A stretch of DNA of 64,000 nucleotides, taken from contig JAUXSE010000014.1 in NCBI GenBank assembly GCA_030681515.1, positions 62,001-126,000 of the forward strand, in the 5' to 3' direction. Positions within the stretch are counted from its first letter, which is position 1. Each line of letters opens with the position of its first letter. This stretch comes from Geothrix sp. (GTDB lineage: Bacteria; Acidobacteriota; Holophagae; Holophagales; Holophagaceae). A program made the translations under genes and the position numbers. Below, one piece after another: positions 46,675-55,646 of this stretch. The notes under the pieces were generated by a model that did not search any database, had not been told where the DNA came from, and was given only the letters and a program-made list of their open reading frames with translations.

Positions 46675-47022
46675 GTGCCCCTGGAGTCCCCGACCCCCCT
46701 CTACGTGGGGGAGCGCCTGCGAGACCTGATCCTGTGCTATGCGGGGCCATGGGCCTTCCTGCCCTACATGCGGAACCGCGAGGATTCCGAGCTGCTCTGG
46801 CACGCCCGCCAAGGCGTCATCCTGGCCTTCGCGGAAGGCGCGGCGACGCTGGCCATGATCATCGTGGGGCTGTTCCCCATCTTCGGACCCGTCTCGGTGC
46901 GCTTCTTCCTGCCGCTCTGGCTGCTCTGGTGCCTCGGCATGTCCGTGACGAGCATCCTCCAGGCCACCAAGGGCAAGCGGCACCGGATTCCGGTAATCCA
47001 CCAGTTCGTGGATTACCTGTAG
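46675..47022 (+). CDS. Small membrane protein, DUF4870-like
   Basis: A 115-residue protein with helices at about 45-65 and 70-95 after a polar N-terminus containing LLWHARQGVILAFAEG, which resembles the start of DUF4870 proteins (HARQ followed by helices). No enzymatic motif. The GTG at 46675 has GGAGG five bases ahead. It follows TauE by 36 bases and ends three bases from the convergent queA stop. Confidence 0.6.
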   Translation: MPLESPTPLYVGERLRDLILCYAGPWAFLPYMRNREDSELLWHARQGVILAFAEGAATLAMIIVGLFPIFGPVSVRFFLPLWLLWCLGMSVTSILQATKGKRHRIPVIHQFVDYL

Positions 47023-47025
47023 CCC

Positions 47026-48081
47026 TCAGCGTGCGTTCAGGATGAGCATGGCGTCCCCGTAGCTGAAGAATCGGTACCTCTCCCGTACCGCCTCGGCGTA
47101 GGCGGCCTGGGCCCGGTCCAGCCCCAGCAGCGCCGATACCAGCACGAAGAGGGTGCTCTCCGGCAGATGGAAGTTGGTGAGCAGGTGATCCGCGGTGCGG
47201 AGCGCGTGTCCGGGTGTGATGAAGATGCGGGTGGCGCCTTGGCGGGCCAGACAAAGGCCATCCCAGGCGCCTTCGAGGGTGCGCAGCGAGGTGGTGCCCA
47301 CGCAGAGCAGGGGCCGGGAGCGGTCGCGGAGGACGGGCTCGATCGCGGCCGCCGTGTCCTCCGGGATCTCGAAGCGCTCCTCGTGCATGACGTGATCTTC
47401 GAGGCGCGCCGCGGTCATGGGGCGGAAGGTGCCGAGGCCCACGTGGAGCCGCACGGGATGCCATCCGCAGCCCCGGGCCCGAAGTGCCGCGATGAGGTCC
47501 GGCGTGAAGTGCAGGCCCGCGGTGGGAGCCGCCACGGCCTCGCCTTCGCGGGCGGCGAACACGGTCTGGTAGCGGGCCTCGTCCTCGCCATCCGCCAGGT
47601 GCCCGATGTAGGGCGGCAGGGGCAGGCGGCCGATGCGATCCATTTCATCCCAGTCCAGGCCGTGGCCGGCGTGGACGCGCACGGTGCGAAGGCCTTCGGG
47701 CAGGGCACCGAGCACATCAAGCCGGGCCAGCTCCGCCCCGGAGACCGGATCCACCACGGCCGCCGAGGCACCGGGTTTGAGCCGGGCGCCGGGTTTCAGC
47801 AGGGCCTCGAACACGCCCGATCCCAGGCTGCGCAGCAGCAGGGCCTCGCCGGCGCCCCCCCCGCCGCGCCGCAGGAAGAGACGGGCGTGGCGGACCCGCA
47901 CATCGTTCGGAACGCACAGGGTTCCCGCGGGAACGAGGCCGGGCAGGTCGCGGATGGCGCGGTGGGCCCAGCCTCCCGTCCGCGCGTCCACCACCAGCAG
48001 GCGCGCGCCATCCCGGTCCGGCGCGGGGTGCTGGGCGATGAGCTCCGGCGGCAGGTCGAAGTGGAAGTCGGAGCGTTGCAT
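47026..48081 (-). CDS. queA: S-adenosylmethionine:tRNA ribosyltransferase-isomerase
   Basis: A 351-residue enzyme that transfers the ribosyl group of SAM to preQ1 in tRNA to make epoxyqueuosine. Family markers: FHFDLPPELIAQHP at the start, TLCVPNDVRVRHARL (usually NDTRV), YQTVFAAREGEAVAAPTAGLHF split over residues 185-205, and TNFHLPESTLFVLVSAL near 315. The start at 48081 begins directly with the conserved segment. It is ten bases from the upstream ABC exporter gene, so the two are probably one transcript. No tgt gene is in view. Confidence 0.95.
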   Translation of the reverse strand: MQRSDFHFDLPPELIAQHPAPDRDGARLLVVDARTGGWAHRAIRDLPGLVPAGTLCVPNDVRVRHARLFLRRGGGGAGEALLLRSLGSGVFEALLKPGARLKPGASAAVVDPVSGAELARLDVLGALPEGLRTVRVHAGHGLDWDEMDRIGRLPLPPYIGHLADGEDEARYQTVFAAREGEAVAAPTAGLHFTPDLIAALRARGCGWHPVRLHVGLGTFRPMTAARLEDHVMHEERFEIPEDTAAAIEPVLRDRSRPLLCVGTTSLRTLEGAWDGLCLARQGATRIFITPGHALRTADHLLTNFHLPESTLFVLVSALLGLDRAQAAYAEAVRERYRFFSYGDAMLILNAR

Positions 48082-48091
48082 CGGGCCTTCG

Positions 48092-49900
48092 TCACGCCTC
48101 GGCGAACTGCAGCTTGTGCAGCCGCGCGTACTCACCATCCCGGGCCAGCAGCTCCTCGTGGGTGCCCACTTCCACGATGCGGCCCTGCTTCAGGGCGCAG
48201 ATGCGGGTGGCCCGCTGGATGGTGCTGAGGCGGTGGGCGATGACCAGGGTGGTGCGATTCCGCATGAGGGTTTCCAGGGCGGCCTGCACGGCCCGCTCGC
48301 TTTCGGTGTCGAGGGCGCTGGTGGCCTCGTCCAGGATGAGGATGGGCGGATCCTGCAGCAGGGCCCGGGCGATGGCCAGGCGCTGGCGCTGTCCGCCGCT
48401 GAGGCTGGATCCGGTCTCGGCCAGGGGCGTGTCGTAGCCCCTGGGCAGGCCCATGATGAAGTCGTGGGCGTGGGCCTGCTTCGCGGCCGCGATGACGGCC
48501 TCGCGGCTGGCCTGCATCCCGTAGGCGATGTTGTCGTGCACCGTGTCCATGAAGAGCAGCGTCTCCTGGGTGACGATGCCGATGAGCTTGCGCAGCTCCC
48601 GGGGATCGAAGTCGCGGAGGTCGGTGCCATCGAGGGTGATGCGGCCCGCGGTGGGATCGTAGAAGCGGGGCACCAGGTTCACCAGGGTGGTCTTGCCGCC
48701 GCCGCTGCCGCCCACCAGGGCCACGGTTTCGCCGGAGCGCACCTCGAGGTCAATGCCGCGGAGCACCGGATGCTTGGCGTCGTAGGTGAACTCGACGCCC
48801 TCGAAGCGCAGCCGTCCCGGCCGGGGGGGCACGGGCTTGGGATGGGGATTCACGGGCAGCTCCGGCTCCCGGTCGAGCATGGTGTAGACGCGGTCGAGGC
48901 TGGCGGAGGCCACCTGGACTTCGTTGTTGAGCTTGGTCAGGCGGCGGAGGGGATCGTAGAGGGCGTAGATGGCCAGGATGTAGGTGAGGAAATTCTCGGT
49001 GGTGAGGGTGCCGGCCTGGAACCGCCCGGAGGCGTAGACCGCCAGGCTGGCCAGCAGGATCCCGCCCACCAGTTCCATGATCGGCGTGGAGAGGGCCGAG
49101 GCCCGGGCGCTCTTCATGCCCAGGCGGTAGAGCTCCTGGTTCTGGATCTGGAAGCGCTGGACCTCGTAGGATTCACGGGCGAAAGCCTGCACCACGCGGA
49201 TGTTGCTGAACACTTCCTTGAGGCGCTGGAGCAGGCGGCTGGAGGCCTCCTGGTTGCGGTGGTTCACCTTGCGGATGCGCTGGCTGAGACGCTTGATGGG
49301 CAGGACGACGAGGGGGCCGGCGAGGAAGAGGGTGAGGCTCAGCTTCCAGTCCATGTAGAGGACCGTGGCCAGCATGGTCAGGGCCACGCAGATCTCGCGG
49401 ACGGCCTCCGCCAGTTGATTGCTCGCGATGCCCTGCACGGCGCCCACGTCACTGAGGCTGCGCGTGAGCAGCTCGCCGACCGGGTGTTTCTGGAAGAAGG
49501 CCGGTTCCTGGTTGAGCAGGTGGGCGAAGAACCGTTCCCGCAGGGCCTGGGTGGCCCGGATGCCGCTGCGGACCATGAGCAGGGTTCCCGCATAGGTGAA
49601 GAGCCCCTTCAGGGCGAAGAGGGATACCAGCAGCAGCGGCACCACCAGGCCACTTCTCCGCAGAGCCGAAGCCTCGGGCAGGCGTTCCATGGCCCAGGTG
49701 CGCAGGTGCTCAAGCTGGCCGAAGAGGCCCGGCTGCGCGGCGTGCAGGGCGTGGGATTTGCCATCGTCGAAGACGAACTTGATGGAGGCGATGAGGGCGC
49801 CCTGGCAGAGGCCCGCCAGGAGCAAGAGCAGTGAGGCCCCCGCGATGGTGGGCACATGGGGACGCAGGTGGTCTTTGAAGAAGCGGAGGAGTCGGGACAT
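48092..49900 (-). CDS. ABC exporter, MsbA-like fused permease-ATPase
   Basis: A 602-residue half-transporter. Residues 1-325 contain six transmembrane helices (type-IV exporter fold); the ATPase domain has Walker A GGSGGGKTT near 390, Q-loop IVTQETLLF, signature SLSGGQRQRLAIARALLQD and Walker B ILILDEATSALD. The coupling-helix segment FFQKHPVGELLTRSLSDV is typical of the MsbA/lipid-flippase subgroup. It likely moves lipid A-core or a hydrophobic compound across the inner membrane as a homodimer. The pairing with queA has no obvious functional link. Confidence 0.85.
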   Translation of the reverse strand: MSRLLRFFKDHLRPHVPTIAGASLLLLLAGLCQGALIASIKFVFDDGKSHALHAAQPGLFGQLEHLRTWAMERLPEASALRRSGLVVPLLLVSLFALKGLFTYAGTLLMVRSGIRATQALRERFFAHLLNQEPAFFQKHPVGELLTRSLSDVGAVQGIASNQLAEAVREICVALTMLATVLYMDWKLSLTLFLAGPLVVLPIKRLSQRIRKVNHRNQEASSRLLQRLKEVFSNIRVVQAFARESYEVQRFQIQNQELYRLGMKSARASALSTPIMELVGGILLASLAVYASGRFQAGTLTTENFLTYILAIYALYDPLRRLTKLNNEVQVASASLDRVYTMLDREPELPVNPHPKPVPPRPGRLRFEGVEFTYDAKHPVLRGIDLEVRSGETVALVGGSGGGKTTLVNLVPRFYDPTAGRITLDGTDLRDFDPRELRKLIGIVTQETLLFMDTVHDNIAYGMQASREAVIAAAKQAHAHDFIMGLPRGYDTPLAETGSSLSGGQRQRLAIARALLQDPPILILDEATSALDTESERAVQAALETLMRNRTTLVIAHRLSTIQRATRICALKQGRIVEVGTHEELLARDGEYARLHKLQFAEA

Positions 49901-49916
49901 GGTCAGGGACCAGCTT

Positions 49917-49940
49917 AGCGCCTCCCCGAGAGGGGGCGCT
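49917..49940 (-). terminator. Terminator at the end of the sigma-factor operon
   Basis: AGCGCCTCC pairs with GGGGGCGCT (one G-U pair) around a short loop, between the stop of the TPR gene and the start of the ABC exporter. It likely separates the two transcription units. Confidence 0.45.
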
Positions 49941-49949
49941 CATCGCGGC

Positions 49950-50762
49950 CTATTCCACCGTCACCGTGACCGTGCTCTTGCCGTCGTCCAGGCTGAACAG
50001 CTCGGTGCCCTTGGGGGCGTTCAGGGCCTGGTCCATGAGGCGCTCCAGGTCCACGCCCTTCTTCTTGGCCTGGCGCAGCTGCTCGTCGGACAGGTAGCCG
50101 CCCACGGCCCGGGCCAGGCCCAGGGCCAGGCGCACGGTGAGGGCCTCGGCCTTGTCCCGCTCTTTCACGCGCACCACGAGGAAACGGCCCTGGGTGGGGC
50201 CCGCGGCCTGGGGTTGGACGCCCATGGACAGGAGGGCCATGCGGCAGGCTTCGGAGGAGGCGTCCACCCGAAGGCCCGCCTGGAGCACCGGCAGGGCCCG
50301 GGCATCCCGGCGCCGGGCCAGCTGGAGGGCGGCGGCGATGCGGACTTCGTCGCGATCATCGGAGAGGGCCTCCGCCAGGCCCGCGGAGGCGGTGGGGCTG
50401 TCCCATTGGCGGATGCCCCAGCAGCGCACCCGGTTCAGCCGGGCCTCCTTGCCCAGCAGGCGCTGGTCGGGGTGCTTGGCCAGGAACTCGGTGTAGGCTG
50501 CGGCGGCCTCGTCCCAGCGCTGGTCCTGTTCCAGGCTGGAGGCCAGCCAGTAGCGGGCGTCGGCGGCCCGGGAGGAGGTGGGGAATTCCCCGAGCAGGGT
50601 GCGGTAGGCCTGGGCCGCCTCGAACCAGCGCTGGGCATAGCGGAGATCCCGGCCCTGGCGGAACAGGGTGTCGGCGGGATTTTCCGGGGCGGCGAGGATC
50701 GCGGGCTCCGGAGTCGCGGGCATCACCAGCGCGGGAACCGCCAGCAGAAGGCTCAGGATCAT
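49950..50762 (-). CDS. Exported TPR/HEAT-like protein of the sigma-factor unit
   Basis: A 270-residue protein with signal MILSLLLAVPALVMPATPEP. Residues about 30-110 form two or three TPR-type helices (DTLFRQGRDLRYAQRWFEAA; YRTLLGEFPTSSRAADARYW), resembling YbgF/BamD-type envelope repeats; 120-190 resemble HEAT helices (RIAAALQLARRRDARALPVL). The C-terminus is acidic-basic with KKKGVDLERLMDQAL. Its start overlaps the stop of the upstream gene by four bases. Envelope-damage sensing is a possible role; nothing proves it. Confidence 0.65.
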   Translation of the reverse strand: MILSLLLAVPALVMPATPEPAILAAPENPADTLFRQGRDLRYAQRWFEAAQAYRTLLGEFPTSSRAADARYWLASSLEQDQRWDEAAAAYTEFLAKHPDQRLLGKEARLNRVRCWGIRQWDSPTASAGLAEALSDDRDEVRIAAALQLARRRDARALPVLQAGLRVDASSEACRMALLSMGVQPQAAGPTQGRFLVVRVKERDKAEALTVRLALGLARAVGGYLSDEQLRQAKKKGVDLERLMDQALNAPKGTELFSLDDGKSTVTVTVE

Positions 50763-51451
50763 GCGCCATCTCCGCGAAGGCGGCGTTCCATGCGATCGGC
50801 CTGGGTCTCCAGGTGGTGGGCCGCGGCCCACTGGCGGAGATCCTGGGCCCGTTCCACCGGCAGGCAGTCGTCTTCGAAGGCGACCTCGGAAAGCCAGGAA
50901 TGGAGGCTGGCCCGGATGGCCTCGGCCTCCTGGATGGGCGCGCCCTGGGCGGCGAGCTGGTGGCTGGCCTCCAGCAGGACCAGGGCCATTTCGCGCTCCT
51001 GGCGGCGGTCCTCCTCGCCCTTCTTGCACAGGGCGGGGTTCTGCTCGAAATCCTGGAGGAGCGTCGTGCTCTGACGGAAGAAGGCGATCCAGGCGCGATC
51101 CTGGGTCCGCTTCTGGGCGAGCTGTTCCAGGCGGGCGGTATCGCGGGCCAGGGCCCGGAAGGTCTGGATGCGCTGGGTCGTGAAGGCGGCGGGGATGAGG
51201 GCGACGAGAAGGACGGCGGCCGCGGCCAGGGTCCAGGATCCGCTCCAGCGCGTCCGGGGCGCGGGGACCAGGCCTTCGGTCAAAGCCGGGCCGTGGCTTT
51301 CGAGGGCCAGATGGAGCTCCAGCAGCTCGGCCAGTTCGGCCTGGGCCACGGGATCCTCGGGCCAGCGTTCGGGCTGGTCGAGCAGCTCGAAACGCCGGGC
51401 ATCGTCCAGGAATCCGGGGTCGAGGCGCTGGGGATCGGGGTCGGGGGTCAT
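50759..51451 (-). CDS. Membrane-anchored partner of the ECF sigma factor, possible anti-sigma
   Basis: A 230-residue protein. An acidic N-terminal segment (residues 1-70, including FELLDQPERWPEDPVAQAEL) precedes one transmembrane helix at about 77-100 (WTLAAAAVLLVALIPAAF) and a helical periplasmic domain of about 130 residues. This layout, directly after and overlapping an ECF sigma gene, is that of a single-span anti-sigma factor. I do not see the canonical HxxxCxxC zinc motif, so it would belong to a non-zinc class. Both ends overlap neighbours by four bases. Confidence 0.6.
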   Translation of the reverse strand: MTPDPDPQRLDPGFLDDARRFELLDQPERWPEDPVAQAELAELLELHLALESHGPALTEGLVPAPRTRWSGSWTLAAAAVLLVALIPAAFTTQRIQTFRALARDTARLEQLAQKRTQDRAWIAFFRQSTTLLQDFEQNPALCKKGEEDRRQEREMALVLLEASHQLAAQGAPIQEAEAIRASLHSWLSEVAFEDDCLPVERAQDLRQWAAAHHLETQADRMERRLRGDGA

Positions 51452-52038
51452 GGCTGAGGTCCAAGGATCTTGCGGAGCTTCTGGAGACTTTGGAACAGGG
51501 TGGCTTTCACGGTTCCTTCGGCGCAACCCAGATCCAGGGCAATCCGTTTCACGGGATGCTCCTGGACGTAGTAGGCAAGGACCATGGCCCGCTGGCGGGG
51601 GGTCAGGCCCTCCAGAGCCCCTTTCAGGGCCTGGATTCGCCGGCCTTGGTCCACGGATTCCCAGGGCGAGGATGGGTGGGGATCCGGTGCGTCAAAGGTC
51701 TCGGGGGGGGATACCTCCCGCCCTCTTCTACGCAGGTGGTCCGTCGCCGCATTAGCCGCCAGCGTAAAAAGCCAGGCGGCCACGGGGCGGCCCTCTTCAA
51801 AACGCTGGCAGTGCTGGAGGCACTTCAGGAAGACCTCCTGGGCCAGCTCCTGGACGACCCCGGCCTCGCCCTGGAGGCGGCGGTGGAGAAAGGCGAGGAG
51901 GGGCCGCTCGAAGCGGGCCATGAGATGGGCGAGGGCCTCCTCGCGGCCGGTCTTCAGCTGGGTCATCCAGAATTCGGGGGATTCCCCCTCCGCCGGAGCG
52001 AATCCGCCACCCGCGGGCAGGGGGAGGGCCGGACTCAT
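51448..52038 (-). CDS. ECF-type RNA polymerase sigma factor
   Basis: A 196-residue sigma-70 family factor. Region 2 spans about 30-100 (LMARFERPLLAFLHRRL; QELAQEVFLKCLQHC; WLFTLAANAATDHLRRR); region 4 spans 140-190 with LTPRQRAMVLAYYVQEHPVK and LGCAEGTVKATLFQSLQKLR. Regions 1 and 3 are absent, as in ECF factors. The ATG at 52038 overlaps the stop of the upstream lipoprotein gene, and its stop overlaps the putative anti-sigma gene. Its target promoters are unknown; I see no clear autoregulatory motif. Confidence 0.9.
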   Translation of the reverse strand: MSPALPLPAGGGFAPAEGESPEFWMTQLKTGREEALAHLMARFERPLLAFLHRRLQGEAGVVQELAQEVFLKCLQHCQRFEEGRPVAAWLFTLAANAATDHLRRRGREVSPPETFDAPDPHPSSPWESVDQGRRIQALKGALEGLTPRQRAMVLAYYVQEHPVKRIALDLGCAEGTVKATLFQSLQKLRKILGPQP

Positions 52039-53045
52039 GCTTTCTTGCCGCCGAGCGACCCGGGGAGCGTGAATCCGGACTGGCCGAGTTTCTCCATCAC
52101 CAGCTTCAGTTGATCGGGCGTGAGGGCGCACCGCAGGGCCACCCGCCGCTTCTCCTGGATCAGCTCAGGCGTGGCGCCGGGGGCCGATTGCACGGCGTTG
52201 GCGGCGGCCACCAGCCGCTGGAGCCAGGGGGTGACCTGGTTGATGCCTTCCGGGGTGCCCGCGAGGGCGAGTTCGAATCGCACGGGCTGATCCTTCTCCG
52301 GGGCGGGGGTGATGCTCCAGAAGAGGGCATTCACGCCCCGGGGGAGGTCCTTCAGGGCGGTGCCCTCCATGGATTCGCGCAACCCCCCAAGCAGGGCTTC
52401 GGGCTGAAGGTAGCCCTGGAAGGGGGCCCGGGGATTGATCCATTCCGCGGCGAGGGCCGCATCCGGCTGAGCGTCGAGGCTGGCCTTGGCCGCCAGGCGG
52501 CCCAGGGCCTCCAGGGAGCCGATCCAGATCTGGCCTTTTTCGTCGCTGGCCGCGCGGATATGCGCCTTGGCGCCCTGGGCCTCGATATCGAGAATCACGT
52601 GGAGCGGCCATTCCCGGCCCTGCAGGCGGAGGCTGCCCTCCTGGGGGAAGGATTCGGCGAGGGCGGCCACCAGGGCGATGGGATCCTTGAACTGGTTGAG
52701 TTGGATGAGGACGTGCTCCAGGCCCCGCCGCAGGGAATCCTCGCCCTTCTGCGGCACCCCGATGACATGGAAGGTCACGCGGCCGGTTTCGGTCCGGGGA
52801 TTGATGTGCGCCTTCTGGAGAAAGAGGTCGAGGGCGCGTTCCACCATGGGGTCGCGGGCAAGAATGGACTGGACATCCTTGTGGGTCAGCACCCAGCCCG
52901 CTTCGCCGGAGAACGCGGCCACGCTATCGCCCGGCGCGGCCTGAACCCATCCGGGCACGCGGGGCCTGGGGCGGCAGGACGTGGTGAAGGGCAGGCAAAC
53001 CAGGGCCACCGCGGCGGGGATCAGGATGGCGGCGGGGCATCGCAT
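52035..53045 (-). CDS. Lipoprotein of unknown function preceding the sigma factor
   Basis: A 336-residue protein with signal and lipobox (VALVCLPFTTSC, lipidation at C24). The mature part has no recognised motif. It contains two long alpha/beta-like stretches (QSILARDPMVERALDLFLQK; GVNALFWSITPAPEKDQPVR), and its C-terminus LGQSGFTLPGSLGGKKA is polar. Because it overlaps the sigma gene by four bases, it may be the external sensor of that system. Confidence 0.55.
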   Translation of the reverse strand: MRCPAAILIPAAVALVCLPFTTSCRPRPRVPGWVQAAPGDSVAAFSGEAGWVLTHKDVQSILARDPMVERALDLFLQKAHINPRTETGRVTFHVIGVPQKGEDSLRRGLEHVLIQLNQFKDPIALVAALAESFPQEGSLRLQGREWPLHVILDIEAQGAKAHIRAASDEKGQIWIGSLEALGRLAAKASLDAQPDAALAAEWINPRAPFQGYLQPEALLGGLRESMEGTALKDLPRGVNALFWSITPAPEKDQPVRFELALAGTPEGINQVTPWLQRLVAAANAVQSAPGATPELIQEKRRVALRCALTPDQLKLVMEKLGQSGFTLPGSLGGKKA

Positions 53046-53086
53046 GGTGGCTCCAGGAAGGGGTTACGATGCCGACGGTGGGGCGT

Positions 53087-54871
53087 TTACCCCAGGGTCC
53101 GGAGGGTGGTGGGGAGATGGGGGCTGCGGAGGAGCTGCTGTTGTTCAGCCTCGGAAAGCAGGCCCCAGATCCGCATGGAGGCTTCCCGCGGCGTCTTGGG
53201 ATTGAGCAGCAGCTCGGACATGATCGCCGCATGGGCCATGAGCACCGGGTGGCTGGCGATCTGCTCCAGCACCGCGCGCGGCGTGAGCTTGTTGCGCGCC
53301 AGACGCAGCAGGATGCCCGGGTCCAGCTGGCGGTCGCCGACCATCCGCCGGAGCGTCTCCTCGTCCTGGAGCACCTCCTGGGGCAGATGGCGCATGATCT
53401 CGCCGCCGGAGGTGCGCAGGGCGGTGATGCGATCCGGCACGTCCATGCCGAGGTAGAGGGTGCGGAGGGAATCCAGGGCGCGGCGCTTGACTTCCAGGTG
53501 CGGAAGCCGGGGATCCCGGAGGATCTCGATGGCGTGCTTCATGCCCGGGAGTTGCTCCAGAAGGCGCAGGGCAGAGCCTTCGGATAGCTGGGGATGGTGG
53601 ACCAGGGCCTCGGCCACCAGGGGGTCCCGGGGCCAGGACGGGTGGGCCGCCAGGGTCTCCACCCGGTCCTGGCCGAAGGCGGGCATGGTGGAAGCCAGCA
53701 GGCGGGCGCTCAGGGCGGGGTTCTCCAGGGCGAGCTGGAAGACCTGGGGATCGGGATCTTTCAGCACCTGGCTGATCAGGTCTTCCTGGGTGGCCTGGGT
53801 GGCCAGGAAGACGCGCTCTTCCAGGGTGGCCCAGCGCCCCTCTTCGCCCCGCTCCGGAAGGGCGGAGGAAAGCCCGGACCGCTGGCGCAAGAGGCGATCG
53901 TAGAAGTACTTCACCACGCGAAGCAGCTGGGGCGATTGGCGCTTGGCCCAGTAGGTGATGAACTGGTATTCGCTTTCGTCCAGCTGGGTGAAGAGGCTCA
54001 CGATGCGCCGGAGCGAGGCGCGGTCCGGCGCCCCGCGATCCAGGGCCGCCACCAGGTGCCCGGAAAGGCCCACCCGGCGGGACAGGTCCGCGGGGCAGCC
54101 CGGGGACTCCTGGAGGCTGTCCCGCACCGGATCCCGGAAGTACCACCGGGCCTCGGCATAGACTTCCTCGAAGAACTCGGCCTCGCGGCTGAGGCCAAGG
54201 GCCTGGCAGACCAGATCCTCGGATACGAGGGGATTCTGGAGCGCGGATTGACGCAGGTCGGCATCAGGATCCACGAGGAATCCCAGCAGTTCCACGGGCT
54301 GGGCGGTCTGCTTGGCCCGGATCAGGCGATCGGACCGGTCGAGCCCCAGCGCGGAGGGCTGTTCCGGGAGGGCGGCCGGAAGCGCGGCCAGAGCCTCCCA
54401 GTCGGGGTGTTCCGGGGGGAGTGGCGGCAGTTCCTGGGTGGTGCCTGTGGCGGAGACGGTCTTCGCCACCTGCTTGGCCAGGAGCTTGGCGACCGGCTTC
54501 AAGCCCACGCTCAACTGGGAGTAGAGCATCTTCACGGATTCGGAACGGTCCGCCTTCTCCGCCGCGGGGGCCTGGTCCATCTCCCGCATCTGGTCGAACA
54601 GCGACACCACCATTTCCAGATCGCGGCGGATGGCTTCCGGGGTGGCCTCGTTCTCCGCGAGCCCGAGCAGGATGGGCCAGTGGGCCAGCCAGTGGGGGGT
54701 GCGGGCCATGAGCGTGAGCAGGGGCGGGGAGGACAGGGTCCGGGCCAGTCCCTCGAGCATGTGGATCTGGCCTTCGGAGGGCAGCTGGGGCCGCACCAGC
54801 GCGAGGTGGCGGAAATGGACCCGATCCGCCTCCGCGAGGGTTTCCAGGAATGCGGATTCCCCATCTGTCAC
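53087..54871 (-). CDS. Large HEAT/leucine-repeat-variant-like protein
   Basis: A 594-residue cytoplasmic protein without a signal. From about residue 200 on, helical pairs of roughly 22-25 residues repeat with a pattern of a proline or aspartate turn and NPxL (DLRQSALQNPLVSEDLVCQA; QVFQLALENPALSARLL; DRVETLAAHPSWPRDPLVAE; VKRRALDSLRTLYL), similar to leucine-rich-repeat-variant/HEAT proteins. No catalytic site. Function unknown. It is 13 bases downstream of the HisA-like gene and 41 bases upstream of the lipoprotein gene. Confidence 0.6.
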   Translation of the reverse strand: MTDGESAFLETLAEADRVHFRHLALVRPQLPSEGQIHMLEGLARTLSSPPLLTLMARTPHWLAHWPILLGLAENEATPEAIRRDLEMVVSLFDQMREMDQAPAAEKADRSESVKMLYSQLSVGLKPVAKLLAKQVAKTVSATGTTQELPPLPPEHPDWEALAALPAALPEQPSALGLDRSDRLIRAKQTAQPVELLGFLVDPDADLRQSALQNPLVSEDLVCQALGLSREAEFFEEVYAEARWYFRDPVRDSLQESPGCPADLSRRVGLSGHLVAALDRGAPDRASLRRIVSLFTQLDESEYQFITYWAKRQSPQLLRVVKYFYDRLLRQRSGLSSALPERGEEGRWATLEERVFLATQATQEDLISQVLKDPDPQVFQLALENPALSARLLASTMPAFGQDRVETLAAHPSWPRDPLVAEALVHHPQLSEGSALRLLEQLPGMKHAIEILRDPRLPHLEVKRRALDSLRTLYLGMDVPDRITALRTSGGEIMRHLPQEVLQDEETLRRMVGDRQLDPGILLRLARNKLTPRAVLEQIASHPVLMAHAAIMSELLLNPKTPREASMRIWGLLSEAEQQQLLRSPHLPTTLRTLG

Positions 54872-54884
54872 GATTCCTCCCGGT

Positions 54885-55643
54885 TCAGGCGCAGGCGGCC
54901 TGGAGGAAGGCCAGCAGCTTCGGGTTTTCCTGGAACAACCGGGCGTCCACCAGCGCGCCCTTCAGCCCGTGGTGGGCGGGAATCGCCTCCAGATGCCGGG
55001 GGGACGTGAGACTGCCCCCCATGATCAGCGGCAGGCCCGTGGCGGCCGCCAGTTCTTGGGCGGTCTGGAAATCCGGATCGGCGGACGCGTCCTCGGGAAT
55101 GTCTATGAACAGCAGGCGCTTGAATCCGTAGGCCTTGGCGCGGAGGGCCAACTCGAGGGCGCTGAGGCTGGCGGTATCCACCCAGCCGGAGCGGTGCACT
55201 CTCCCGCCCCGGGCGTCAATGGCGGCGGTAAGGAAGGGCTGGAAGCGGGCCATCAGCTGCTCGGAAACCAGGGGGGATTTGTGGAGGATCGTGCCGGCCA
55301 CCAGCCAGGCCGCGCCGAGATCAATGAAGAACTGGGCCTGATCCGAACTGCGGATGCCCCCGGCGACCTGCACGCAGACCTTGCGATCCCGGGCGTGGCA
55401 CCGCTGGAGGAGCTGGGCGATCAGTTCGCGATTGTTCCCCTTGCCCAAGGCCGCGTCCACGTCCACCAGGGCCAGGCGCGTGGCGCCTTCATCGAGCAGG
55501 TGGGCCACGAGCTCCAGGGGGGTTTCCGTACAGGGCTCAGCCTGCCCCGCGGTGGAGACCACACGGCCGTGCTGGAGGTTCAAGGTCGGGTAGATCTTCA
55601 AACGCACACCCCGGTTGAGCGGCAGATTGGGAGTGTAACGCAA
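54885..55643 (-). CDS. HisA-like TIM-barrel protein lacking the first catalytic aspartate
   Basis: A 252-residue TIM-barrel protein related to HisA/HisF. The segments KIYPTLNLQHGRVV, LVDVDAALGKGNNRELI, VQVAGGIRS, LVAGTILHKSP, AAIDARGGRVHRSGW and LIMGGSLTSP align with HisA. The HisA catalytic Asp in the first strand (AIDL) is Asn here (TLNL, residue 22), while the second (D143) is kept. It may bind a phosphoribosyl ligand without isomerase activity. The TTG at 55643 is the only start that keeps the whole frame; a GTG at 55607 is possible. It is three bases after rnc. Confidence 0.7.
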   Translation of the reverse strand: MRYTPNLPLNRGVRLKIYPTLNLQHGRVVSTAGQAEPCTETPLELVAHLLDEGATRLALVDVDAALGKGNNRELIAQLLQRCHARDRKVCVQVAGGIRSSDQAQFFIDLGAAWLVAGTILHKSPLVSEQLMARFQPFLTAAIDARGGRVHRSGWVDTASLSALELALRAKAYGFKRLLFIDIPEDASADPDFQTAQELAAATGLPLIMGGSLTSPRHLEAIPAHHGLKGALVDARLFQENPKLLAFLQAACA

Positions 55644-55646
55644 GGG

